Assembly (NCBI GenBank): GCA_021234155.1
Contig: JAJEKV010000002.1
Span: 43,389,203-43,453,202 of the forward strand
Length of the DNA: 64,000 nt
Direction of reading: 5' to 3'
Source: Isoetes taiwanensis
Lineage: Eukaryota; Streptophyta; Lycopodiopsida; Isoetales; Isoetaceae
The stretch's first letter is position 1. The number at the start of each line of letters is the position of its first letter. Made by a program: the position numbers and the translations under genes. Under the pieces are notes generated by a model that was not told the origin of the DNA, did no database searches, and saw nothing but the letters and a program-made list of their open reading frames with translations. Below, piece by piece: positions 1 to 9,341 of the stretch.

Positions 1-1610
1 CTTTCTTAGAAGCTTATTTTCACCCAAGTTTCTAACTTGTGAACCCAAATGACTGAATTTCATATAATAATCGGACACAGTTTCTCCGTCATCCTGTTTA
101 ATAAGATCCCACTCCTTTTGCAATATTCTATGATAATTTGCGGGCAAGTAATGGGCTTCGAATGCGCTACGGAATACTGTCCATGAATTAACCTCAGGTT
201 GCATCAATCTGCGGCCTTGCCACCAAACTTGTGCTTGTTCATCTAGATAAGTGTCCATGGCTTGCAGTTTCTCTTGTTCAGTTGCGCTTACTCTCTTAAA
301 GAACTTCTCCCAAATTCTAAGGAAACTTATCATCTGCATTGGTTTAACAGCTACTCCGCCACTAAAGTATGGCAAATCCACTTTTTCTAACCATTTAGGA
401 GCCTTATTCTTCTTATTTTGAGAGTTAGTTTCTACAGCAATCATAGGATCTGGGTTGGAATTAATTAGTGGTGGATTTACGGGTGGCAAGCTTTCAGGTG
501 GTGGCGGATTAGCAGGTGGAGGTTCACTTGGCAGTGGAGGCTGCTGAGCAATACTGGGTAGAAACCCATAAAGTAGAGCGATCTGCTCTAGTTTATGCTG
601 ATAATCTTTTGGAGATGAAGGCGGTGGCAGTGCTATCTAATTAGCAATTTCTTTTGCTATAAAATCGGCAGTTCTTAATGCCTGCTGATACTGGCTTTCA
701 GGGATATTAAATCGACGAGCCATTGACACAAGTTTCCGGAAAGACCTTGCTCTGATACCAAATTTGATACGGTAACAACAAACTTAGAAATACAAACAAC
801 AGAAACTTAAACTGAGATCCTCCAATCTTTAGGAGATAATTCGCCTCCCAACCAGGCTCAGATCCAACTTGCCAGCTCAACAATCATAAGAGAATTCTTT
901 ATCTTTAACTTCAATCAGATTAGATCAAGGGCAAGTAATGACGTAGAGTTCAGCGCTAGAGCAGGAAAGCTTAGATTTAGATAGGAAGAACAACAAATAT
1001 TTATAACGGGTGGAAAATACCTTTTTCCTGAATTCCCTTTTTGGCTGCGAAAGGGCTAATAGGAGTGGCTGACATGGATTCGGCTCAAGAATAGCTGGAT
1101 TTGGCCCTTTTTGATCAGATCAACCCCCCTATTAACAGAACCATTGAAGCTATTTTAGCTTTGATACCTTTTTTGATTAAAGGATCGATGACCTGTTATC
1201 AGCCGCACAATATCTTTTAAGCATAATTTTCCCATGGTTGGACCTTTAAAACATTTACACCATATGGTAAGCTTATAAGTTGTTCTTTGTGCTAAATAGC
1301 TAGATAAACTATTTCAAAGCTTTCTGGTGTTCCCGGGATTAGTAGAGCGGAAGTTTGCCATTTGGCGGGACTTCTTGGATGTTGTAGATGGTGATGGTCG
1401 GTTTGTACAGCAGTAGAGTTGCAGTTTTTCTGTGAGTTTATTGTGGAGTGTCGAGGTATCGCTGTCTCTTTGGGGCAGTTCTCCTTCCTCCTCACTTGCT
1501 TTGTAACATTACCATTCTTTTAATATATTGATGACACAGTTCTTCAAAAAAAAAAAAAAAAAATGTATTGAGCCTGAGCTGCTTCCCCGAGCCGATCTTA
1601 AGCCGTAACA
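1..1610 (-). mobile_element. Ty3/gypsy retrotransposon, 5' part (LTR, primer site, gag), cut by window edge
   Basis: Read on the minus strand this is the start of a gypsy-type element that leaves the window at base 1. The LTR spans about 765-1610, opening TGTTACGG and closing CCGTATCA, an imperfect terminal inverted repeat. The primer binding site TGGTATCAGAGCAAGG lies at 745-760, four bases inside the LTR, and matches initiator tRNA-Met. Gag starts with an ATG at 721-723. After a proline-rich linker comes a retrotransposon-gag domain with words such as WWQGRR, FRSAFEAHYLP and SDYYMKF. The copy looks broken (at least one break in the part seen). Pol would lie beyond the window. The LTR holds an 18-base homopolymer near 1545-1563. 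Age cannot be judged with one LTR. The family call rests on gag similarity recalled from plant elements. Confidence 0.82.
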
Positions 1611-3010
1611 GAATCTAGAGGGATTTAACGTAATTTCCATAAAAATTTTGAAAATCTAGAGGAATTTTGATGGAATCTTAGAGAATATAAGCAAACTTTA
1701 GAAAATGTAAGAAATCTAAGGGAATCTCATAAAATCTAATAAAATCTAAAGGGAATCTTCATAAAATCTTAGAGAATCTCTCCATAAAATGTAAGGCAAT
1801 CTCATAAAATCTAAGGGAATTTATGGGGATCTTCGTATAATCTTTGAGAATCTAGTGGAATCTTGACGTCGGTCCAAACTTGCGTACTAGGAACTTGGGC
1901 TGCAAGACGTATATAAGTAACATGGGATGTATTCTAGATTGTTTTAAAATGTTCTAGGATGTTCTCAATATTTTGGAATGTTCTAGATGCTCATAGATAG
2001 GCATCTCAATCGAAAATAGAAAGTTCTTTTGACTGGGGAGTTCTAGAATGTTCTAAAAAGCTTTAGATAGTTCCAAAAAGTTCTGGAATGTTCTTGATTG
2101 TTCTAGAATATTGTACAGTCGTGGGTAAGCACCTAAAAATAGGATTTATTTTTTTTTTCAAAAATTTGTGAAAGTCGAAATAAAATGTTTAAGATAGTTT
2201 TAGAAAATTCTCTAATATTCTAGATGTGCATGGGTAAGCACCTCAATCTAAAAATAGAAAGTTTGCAAAGAGCCAAAATAAAATATTTTGGAATGTATGT
2301 TCCAAATGCTTATGGGTAAGCACCTCAATCTAAAAATAGAGATTTTATTGGAACTTTACAAAGAGCCAAAATAGAATGTTCTAGAATGTTTTACATGCTC
2401 ATTAGTAAGCATGTCAGTCTAAAAATAAAAAGTTTCTCTGAAATTTGTAAAGAGTAAAAATAGAATGTTGCAGATGTTCATGTGTAAGCACCTCAATCTA
2501 AAAATAGAAACTTTATCAGACCAGAATCAGAGATGTTGCAAAGAGTAAAAATAGAATATACTTGAATGTTTTAGATTCAGAAATGTTGCAAAAAGCTGCT
2601 TTTCAATGTTCTAGAATGTTTCAGACGCGTATGGGTAAGCACTTCATTCTAAAAATATTTTTAGAATGTAAGGGACGCTAGGGGAATCTAAGAAAATGTA
2701 AGGGAATCCTTTCAGAGAATGCTAGAATGTTCTAGAATGTTCCAAAAAGCTCTAGAATGTTCTAGAAAATTCTAGAACCTTCAAACTTGTTCTAAAAAAA
2801 TGCTAGAATCTTCTAGAAACTTCTAGAAAGCAAGGGAATAATCTTCATATCTCATAGGCTTTGAATCTATAAGAATTTGCATGAAATCTAAAGGAACTTA
2901 GAAGAATCTAAATATAATCTTGAAGAATCTCACAGAATCTCAACAGAATCTTAAAGAATGTAGAAGGAGAATCTTCAAGAATCTAGGGCATAACAATAAC
3001 TTGCACCGTA
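1611..3010. repeat. Low-complexity array of GAATCTAAGG and TTCTAGAA words, forward orientation
   Basis: About 1.4 kb built from diverged short words: GAATCTAAGGGAATCT-like at the left, then GTTCTAGAATGTTCTAGAA, and from about 1980 a longer imperfect unit of roughly 90-110 bases containing GGTAAGCACCTCAATCTAAA, AAAATAGAAAGTTT and CAAAGAGCCAAAATAGAATG. The same sequence in the same orientation recurs at 15490-16800, including a stretch with GACGTCGGTCCAAACTTGC (about 1866 and 15763). No gene is visible. TTCTAGAA is a perfect dyad and the array is AT-rich, so chance heat-shock-element-like matches are expected. Confidence 0.85.
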
Positions 3011-3240
3011 GAATATGCTAAAACTAGAAAATGCGTCGTAGGACGTACCCGTGTAGTACCGTACTTCCCCTATCGTACGTGAACAGTACGGATACAAGGT
3101 ACAATATGGGGTACGTACGAGGGCCTGTTTAACGTACAAACATACGTCAAAAGTAGTTGTTTTAAGTATGCATACAGTACATATGGTACCATAAAATACG
3201 TACGATACGTACATCAACCAAAATATATATATACAAGAAA
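3011..3240. repeat. GTAC-rich block closing the repeat unit
   Basis: Dense in GTAC and TACG words (GTACCGTACTT, CGTACGTGAACAGTACG). A closely related block lies at 16801-17220, again right after the text CTTGCACCGTAGAA. It appears to be a fixed part of the repeat unit. A short open frame through it is a composition effect. Confidence 0.7.
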
Positions 3241-4125
3241 TTTAACACGTCCTACGGTGCATGTTCCAACAGTGCAAGTTCCAATTTTAGCATTCCTTTA
3301 TATTCTTCAACATTCTATGTACTATATTTAGCATTCATGAAGATTCCCTTAGATTCTTTTAGAATTTTCTATTTTGATTGAGGTGCTTACCCATGAGCAT
3401 TTAAAACCTTCCAAAATAATCTATCTTGGATCTGTGCAACATGTCTAAAACACTTTCTATTTTTAGACTTAGGCGCTTACCCTGAGCATCTAGAACTTTT
3501 TTTTTTCAAGATTTATATTGTATACCTTTATTATGAAACATTTTAGAATATTCTATTGTGGCTCTTTGCAAAATCTTAAAAAAACTCTAAGATTTCATCA
3601 AGATCTTTTTAGATTCCCTTAGATATTATGAAGATTCCCCTAGATTCAACTAGATTTTAAGAGATTCCTTTAGACTTGTAAATATCTTCTTAGATTCTCT
3701 TATAATTTATGAGATTTCCTTAGATTTCCTTTAATTCTCCTGGATTCCCTTACATTCTACAAATTTCTAAAACATTTTAGAACTTTCTGGAACATTCTAA
3801 AACTTTCAAAACATCCCTTTTCTGGAAGTATTTCCCTATTTCCTTACATTCCCAAAGATTCCCTTACATTCTAGAACTTATTAGAACAATTTGGGACTTT
3901 CTGGAAGAATTCTCTTAGATTCTCCCTAGATTCTCTTATATTCCAAAACATTTTAGAACTCTAGAACTTTCTAGAACATTCTAGAAGATTTTAGAACTTT
4001 CTAGAGCCTCCAGAACTTTCTAGAACTTTCTTGAATTATCTAGAATGTTATATAAACTATTTTATCTTAATCAGAACATCACCTTTAAGTATAATTGAAA
4101 CATAAATTGTTTATACAATTAATGC
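3241..4125. repeat. Repeat array, reverse orientation
   Basis: The same words as at 1611-3010 but reverse-complemented (CCCTTAGATTC, TAGAACTTTCTAGAA, GAGGTGCTTACCCATGAGC). With the preceding array it forms a large inverted arrangement around the GTAC-rich block. No gene is visible. Confidence 0.75.
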
Positions 4126-4215
4126 CTGGTCTAGTGGTTAGAATGGGGGGTTGGGGGGTTAATGACCAGGGTTCGAATCCCCCCAATAACATAAAAAATT
4201 TTAAAAGCCTTTCCT
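4126..4215 (+). repeat. tRNA-derived SINE-like head, copy 1
   Basis: An A-box-like TGGTCTAGTGG at 4127-4137 and a B-box GGTTCGAATCC at 4170-4180 are spaced as in a tRNA promoter, followed by TTTTAAAAGCCTTTCC. The anticodon arm region is a run of G and T that cannot fold as a tRNA and the acceptor ends do not pair, so this is a tRNA-derived repeat rather than a tRNA gene. The same head with the same flanks recurs at 5361 and, reversed, at 14560. Confidence 0.7.
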
Positions 4216-4500
4216 TAAGATTTGTTGAGAATACCAAGGCCCGAGCATGCAATGTGAGCCGTAGGATCTTGGACCAAGGATTATGATCAATCTGGACCGT
4301 AGGATCATGTAGGATATATCTAAAGCAACGTGAGCCGTAGGATCTCGGACCAACGGTCAGGATCAGATCAACCTGGACCGTAGGATTGCTTACATATAAT
4401 CGGTCACAAACTCCCAAGCCACTTGGGCCGTAAGATATGTCCCAAAGCCACGTGAGCCGTCGGATCTCGGATCAACGGCCGGATTCAGGAGGACAAACAT
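4216..4500. repeat. CCGTAGGATC repeat block, copy 1
   Basis: Four or more diverged repeats of about 60-70 bases carrying GAGCCGTAGGATCTCGGACC and CCTGGACCGTAGGAT follow the SINE-like head. The same block follows copy 2 (5460-5760) and, reversed, precedes copy 3 (14085-14560). It seems to be the tail part of the composite repeat unit. Confidence 0.7.
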
Positions 4501-5345
4501 AAGAACATATATATGTTATGATATATATACAAGAAATTTAATGCGTTCTACGGTGCATGTTCGAGTTTTAGCATGTTCCTACGTGCAAGTTCTTGTAAAA
4601 GAATCTCTTGATAGATTCTCTAAGATTCTACCAAGGTTCTCTTAGAGGGTTCGTGAGCATTTTTCTAAATTTTATAAGATTCCCTCTAGATTTTATTAGA
4701 TTTCCCTAGATTCTCCAAGATTCTATGAAGATCCCCTTAGATTCTCTTAGATTCATTTAGATTTTATGAGATTGCCCTAGGTTCCCTTACATTACATGAG
4801 ATTCAAAGAGATTCTATAAAGATTCCCTTAGATACTCTAAGATTTCATCAACATTTTCTTAGATTCCCTTAGATTTTATGAAGATTCCTTTAGATCCCCC
4901 AGATTTTAAGAGATTCCCTTAGGCTTGTAAATATTTTCCTAGATTCTCTTACATTTTATAAGATTTTCTTACATTCTATTAAATTCTTCTGGATTCCTTT
5001 ACATTCTATAACTTTTTAGAACATTCTAAGACTTTCTGGAACATTCTAAGACTTTCAATATATTCTAGAACTTTCTGGAAGTATTTCCCTAGATTTCCTT
5101 ACATTTCCGTAGATTCCCCTACATTCTAGAACATTCTAAAACTTATTAGAACAATTTGGAACTTTATGGAAGAATTTTCTTAGATCCCCCTAGATTCTCT
5201 TATGTTCTAGAACTTTCTAGAAGATCTAGAACTTTCTAGAGCCTTCCAGAACATTCTAGAACCTTCTGGAACTAGCTAGAATGTTATCGTCTATTTTAAC
5301 TTAATGGGAACATTACCCTTAAGTATATTTGAAACATAAATTGTT
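4501..5345. repeat. Second reverse-orientation repeat array
   Basis: Starts with ATATATATACAAGAAATTTA, as at about 3225, then CTACGGTGCATGTTC and the CTTAGATTC / TTCTAGAA array. Together with 5361-5760 it is a tandem second copy of the 3225-4520 unit. No gene is visible. Confidence 0.7.
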
Positions 5346-5360
5346 CATGGAATTAATGCT

Positions 5361-5445
5361 TGGTCTAGTGGTTAGAATAGGGGGTTGAGGGGTCAATGGC
5401 CAGGGTTCGAATCCCCCACACAACATAAAAATTTTAAAAGCCTTT
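5361..5445 (+). repeat. tRNA-derived SINE-like head, copy 2
   Basis: A-box-like TGGTCTAGTGG at 5361-5371 and B-box GGTTCGAATCC at 5404-5414, followed by TTTTAAAAGCCTTTTCC as in copy 1. The body lacks a foldable anticodon arm. Confidence 0.7.
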
Positions 5446-5770
5446 TCCTAAGGGATGAGCATTCAACTTGGGCCGTAGGATCTTGGACTCGATCAAGGGT
5501 CGAGATCTCACGCAACATGAGCCATAGAATCTATTACATATAATTCCCAAAGTCATGTACACCGTAGGATGTGTCCCAAAGCAATGTGAGCCGTGGGATC
5601 TCAGACCGACGATCAGGATCAAATCAACCTGGACCGTAGGATCGCGTCTATACGAATTATATATAAACTCCCAAGCCATCTGGGCCGTAAGATATGTCCC
5701 AAAGCCACGTGAGTCGTCGGATCTCGAACGGACGGTCGGATAAGCGCGACAAACATAAGAACATATATAG
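5446..5770. repeat. CCGTAGGATC repeat block, copy 2
   Basis: Repeats with GGGCCGTAGGATCTTGGAC and GAGCCGTGGGATCTCAGACC, ending near AAGAACATATATAG. The end matches, in reverse, the start of the composite repeat at 14085. Between 5771 and 5856 nothing is recognisable. Confidence 0.65.
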
Positions 5771-5856
5771 AGTAGATATTTTTTTTGAAAAGTACTTGTA
5801 CATTATGAGTCCTTACAGTTTGACTCTTGTCTTAGCCAATGGAGGGCTTGTAAATG

Positions 5857-6324
5857 TAGGGGAGGGTGCCCTTCTTTCACCCGCTCCCCTTCAATGGCCC
5901 ACTTTTTGCCCCTTAATAGTCCATTTTTTCCCCTTTCAGAGCTCACTTTTGCCCTTTAATAGCCCACCTTTGCCATTTAATAGCCCACCAAAAGAACTAT
6001 TAAAAATTGAGCTAAATGCATGGTCGATTGATGGGCACTTGTGGTCCAATGAAGGTCAATTATGAGTATTTAATGGTCCATTGGAGGGCTTTTTGGTGGT
6101 CCATTGAAGAGCATTTGGGGGTTTATTGGTGTCAAAATTATCATACAACTTAAAATCTTTATAGCATTCTTCCAATTTGTAGAAATGACTCGTGCTTAGT
6201 ATCAATTGAAAGCTAAACTTTGAAATTTCATAGTGTTATTTCAAAATAAGAGATTAAAAAAAAATAAGCCTATCATAATAAAGTTTTTTCGCTTAAGTGG
6301 GCGGTTTATGGGCACCCTCCCCTA
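5857..6324. mobile_element. MITE-like element with 15-bp perfect terminal inverted repeats (hAT-like ends)
   Basis: TAGGGGAGGGTGCCC at 5857-5871 is the exact reverse complement of GGGCACCCTCCCCTA at 6310-6324. Just inside, the left end repeats AATAGCCCACC-like words and the right end has AGTGGGC, a subterminal inverted repeat. The interior (468 bp) has no transposase. A TAGGG start is common in hAT non-autonomous elements. I see no matching 8-bp target duplication, so the boundary or the family may be off. Confidence 0.6.
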
Positions 6325-7282
6325 GTTCTCCTCGAGTTTCTTTTTAGAAAGAATAGAGGCCATAGTAATTTTGCTGCTCAAGCTTGAATTCATTAGAATA
6401 GACTTCAAAGATGAGTTAAGATCAGTGGTCGAGATCTTTTCTTTTGTGGATTGGCTTCTGAAGTCATTGTGAGTAACCTGCAATTTTGAAGGTTCCTTGT
6501 TACCAAGAGGAGCTTTCCCTTTCGTGATGTACCTATCATCAGAGACTTGATCTTTAATTTTTAGAGGACCATAGGATAGCCCTTTGTTCAGCACATTAAC
6601 TATAATCCCTGGCATTTTCATAAAAAATTTTCTATGTTTAGACCTAGAGTCAAACATTTCCTTTTTGAGGGCCTCATTCATAGCCTTAGCCTCTCTTTTT
6701 TAATTCTTTTGGCACTACCATTTTTATTAGCATGAATCCATATGTTGGAATCAATGCTATTACTAGTGACTGATTTGTTTTCAATAGAAATTCCACTTCT
6801 TTCCTTATTGCAAATTGTTGTAGACTTAAGATATACTTCATAATCAGCTGAAGCCGGATCCATCACCTTGGGAGCTTCTTCTAGATTTATAAGCTTGAAG
6901 TTTTCCTATAAGATACTGACCAATTGTGCCTTTTTCACAGTTATCACAGAAACAAGGGAGACCGGCCCAGCTGACAGGTAAGTTATTTTTTTTGACCAAA
7001 GAAATCAATGTAAGGAATAGAGTTGGAATTGGTTTGCTGAGATCAATTTGAATGAAGGTACGAGGAGGTCTTGAAGGAACATATTCAGTAGCGATGTATG
7101 TGCCAATTGAGTCAAAAAACTTGGAGATGTCAATTTCATTCCAGTAGATTGGGTTTTGAAGGAAAGCTGAAGCTGGGCATTCCTTTATTTAGGTTAAGGA
7201 AAAATGCCCAAAATTTATCTGGAAAAATTCCAACTTTATTGACTTTGACAACGATTGCCGACTCACTCATTTTTTTTTATTT
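6322..7282 (-). pseudogene. DUF4283-like / zinc-knuckle plant protein remnant (C-terminal part)
   Basis: On the minus strand an open stretch of about 325 bases (roughly 7168 to 6844) reads through YWNEIDISKFFDSIG, IATEYVPSRPPRTFIQIDLS and then CFCDNCEKG. The order (LW..L..IG.PIATD, arginine-rich segment, V.ID, CxxC) is that of plant DUF4283 proteins with a zinc knuckle, often ORF1 of plant LINEs or LINE-derived host genes. The usual CX2CX4HX4C is incomplete. The downstream basic Lys/Ser-rich part (6322-6866) continues in other frames, so the copy is decayed. The upstream part probably continues past the SINE and LINE-A at 12845-13511. Confidence 0.55.
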
Positions 7283-7408
7283 TAGATAGATAGATAGATA
7301 GATAGCATTTTTACGTCATGCCACATTGGCAGCATCCATGAGGACATATGACGGACCCCCAGAGACTTGAACACAAGATCTCTTAGTTGCTAACCCAATG
7401 GACTAGCC
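7283..7408 (-). mobile_element. tRNA-derived SINE with (GATA)n tail, copy 1
   Basis: Read on the minus strand: GGCTAGTCCATTGGGTTAGC holds an A box (7395-7405), a degenerate B box GTGTTCAAGTCTC lies near 7361-7374, then a short body and a 3' tail of TATC repeats (7286-7305). A copy with the same body (GGCAGCATCC, ACGTCA) and the same tail lies at 16346-16530. It sits inside the DUF4283-like remnant. Confidence 0.65.
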
Positions 7409-7599
7409 AATAAACAAGAGAAGAATTCAAAAGAATACTTTTAAATTCTTTTGGACCCATCAAAGGCTTTGAGAAGGTCAAAAACATCATTTATGGTAGC
7501 ATCAGAATGTAAAGCCATGCTAGGTCTAGTAACTCCGTGAGCCTTGGGGATACTAAGAGGCCTCCCAATGTGGTCAATATCAAATCTTCACCCATACAT
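7409..7599. other. Unassigned stretch between SINE and LINE-A
   Basis: Probably a further piece of the interrupted DUF4283-like locus. On the minus strand words such as FDLLKAF are visible but no reliable frame. Nothing else recognised. Confidence 0.3.
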
Positions 7600-8267
7600 A
7601 AGAACCTCAGAGTAAAAGGCGGACGGGGCAAGCTACGGGGCAGAGAGGCTAAGCCTCCGCCGTACACCAGGATAGCGAGGGCTAGACCCACCAACTGGTA
7701 ACCCGAACCACTAAAAACTCGATAACGTCTCGGAGAACAACATATGACTTATAGCGGGGTATGAAGAATACCTTATGTGTCGAAATTGCCGACACGTCGG
7801 ACAAGGGGGCAGATTATGATCGGAGGGGTTAACCCCGCCATAGAGCAGGACAACGTGAGCACTGCCCCCAAATGATGCTATATCACCAAAATGATGCAGG
7901 TACAGAAAACACAGAAATACAGAATTACAGAAATACGGAGATACAGAAGTACAGAAGCACGGAAAAGGACGGAATACTGGCACGTAAATACATAATCAAT
8001 ACAGGCAGGCAGCTACCAAACTAATCGGCTCCGAAAGGATCAACCTCGGCAAACAGACGAAGAAGATTGAATAACAATAAAAAGAGACGGGTGAAATAAC
8101 TACGGACATTTTGAAATTCAAATTAAAACGGTAATTTTATAAAAAATACCGTTTAGGAGGAGGAGATATATAGTCCTAAGGAGGCACCGCGAATACCTTA
8201 CAAGAGAAAGTCTAATACGAGCGCACTGCCCAAAGGTCACCACAGATCTTTCTTGCAAACATGAGCT

Positions 8268-9341
8268 ATGGCCGATAGTGTCATCAACAGCAGCCAGCAG
8301 AGGAGAGCGGATGCGGCAAGAGCGCCACCGACCCAACAGGACCTTAAGGATTTCCTGGCACAGATGGAATCAAAGATCCCGAACTTGGATGCACTCAACG
8401 CTACCGGGCGAACGTAACAAGAATAAACTAGCCATCGCTAGCATGGATGAGAGTAGGAGGCGGTGGAAGACGAATGAGGAAATGCAAAGCCATGTAATGA
8501 ACGAGATCGAAGAGGAAAAAGCAAAGATCCTGCAAAGTTGGTTGAATTAGAGAAATCAAATGTTGAACTGGATGCATGGGAGTCATTTGATAGGATAAAG
8601 CCACATTTAATGGAATATGAGGAGCAAAGTAAAATTAAGCATGATGTTAGGCTAATTGGGATAGCGGAGAGACCTAATGAGGATATATATCGAGTTACTG
8701 CAGAAGTGTTAGAGACAGTGTTCAAGGAACACAGGAGCGTCATCGTCAAGGCTCTGCGGTCAGGTCAGTGGAGGGGGAGATCGAGGCATATAAATCTGAC
8801 ACTGAGAGACATGGCAACCAAAGAAAGAATCCTGCGGATGGGATCCAGATTGAGGAATGGAATCAAAGTACAGGAGTCCCTAACGGTGATGCAGCGACAG
8901 GGGCTACACAGGGAATTAGCCAAAGCCAGGGAACTGAACCAAGCAGGGATACAGGCGGGGGTCAAGAATGGCAAGGTGTATCTCCACAAGAGAGTAAGGG
9001 AACAAGCGACCCAACCCCAAGAGCATACAGTGGGGATGCAAGGGATAACAAAAGCAACGGAAGCAGAAAAGGAAAAGGAAAACATACACCCCCTGAAGGC
9101 AATACAACAGGGGCAGGAAGGCAGATTGCAAGGGGGAGCACTGAGGGCGATCACGTTAGAAGGGAACCAGAACAGAGTAACAGGAAGAAACGGAGGAGGG
9201 GGAAGCGAAGACCGAACAATACAAACAGGGTTCGGGGGGCCAACCCCGACAATGAAGACCAGAGGGAGACCAAGAAGAATAGGCAATGGTACAGAAAACA
9301 CGGAGACCCCGAAGGAGCAACCTCGGGGGAAAAGACACTGA
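8268..9341 (+). pseudogene. LINE-A ORF1: coiled-coil and L1-ORF1p-like RNA-binding protein
   Basis: An RNA-binding chaperone-type protein that packages LINE RNA. The ATG at 8268 starts MADSVINSSQQRR, with QQDLKDFLAQMESKIPNLDA. A heptad-rich coiled coil (KAKIL, VELEKSNVELDA) follows, then an RRM-like core (RLIGIAERPNEDIY, RHINLTLRDMATKERIL) and a C-terminal domain (ESLTVMQRQGLHRELAKARE, KVYLHKRV), the order of L1 ORF1p. The tail is Gln/Gly/Arg-rich and stops at TGA (9339-9341). Compared with LINE-B, one G is lost near 8530 (CAAAGTTGG against CAAAGGTTGG) and the frame is also shifted near 8400, so only 8538-9341 (267 codons) is open. Confidence 0.8.

Noticed and set aside
2975-3217. Tyr/Thr-rich 80-codon frame
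   Set aside because: Translation of the GTAC-rich block; same effect at 16715-17214.
4127-4200. tRNA gene (also at 5361 and 14560)
   Set aside because: A and B boxes are present, but no acceptor stem and no anticodon arm can be folded; SINE-like head instead.
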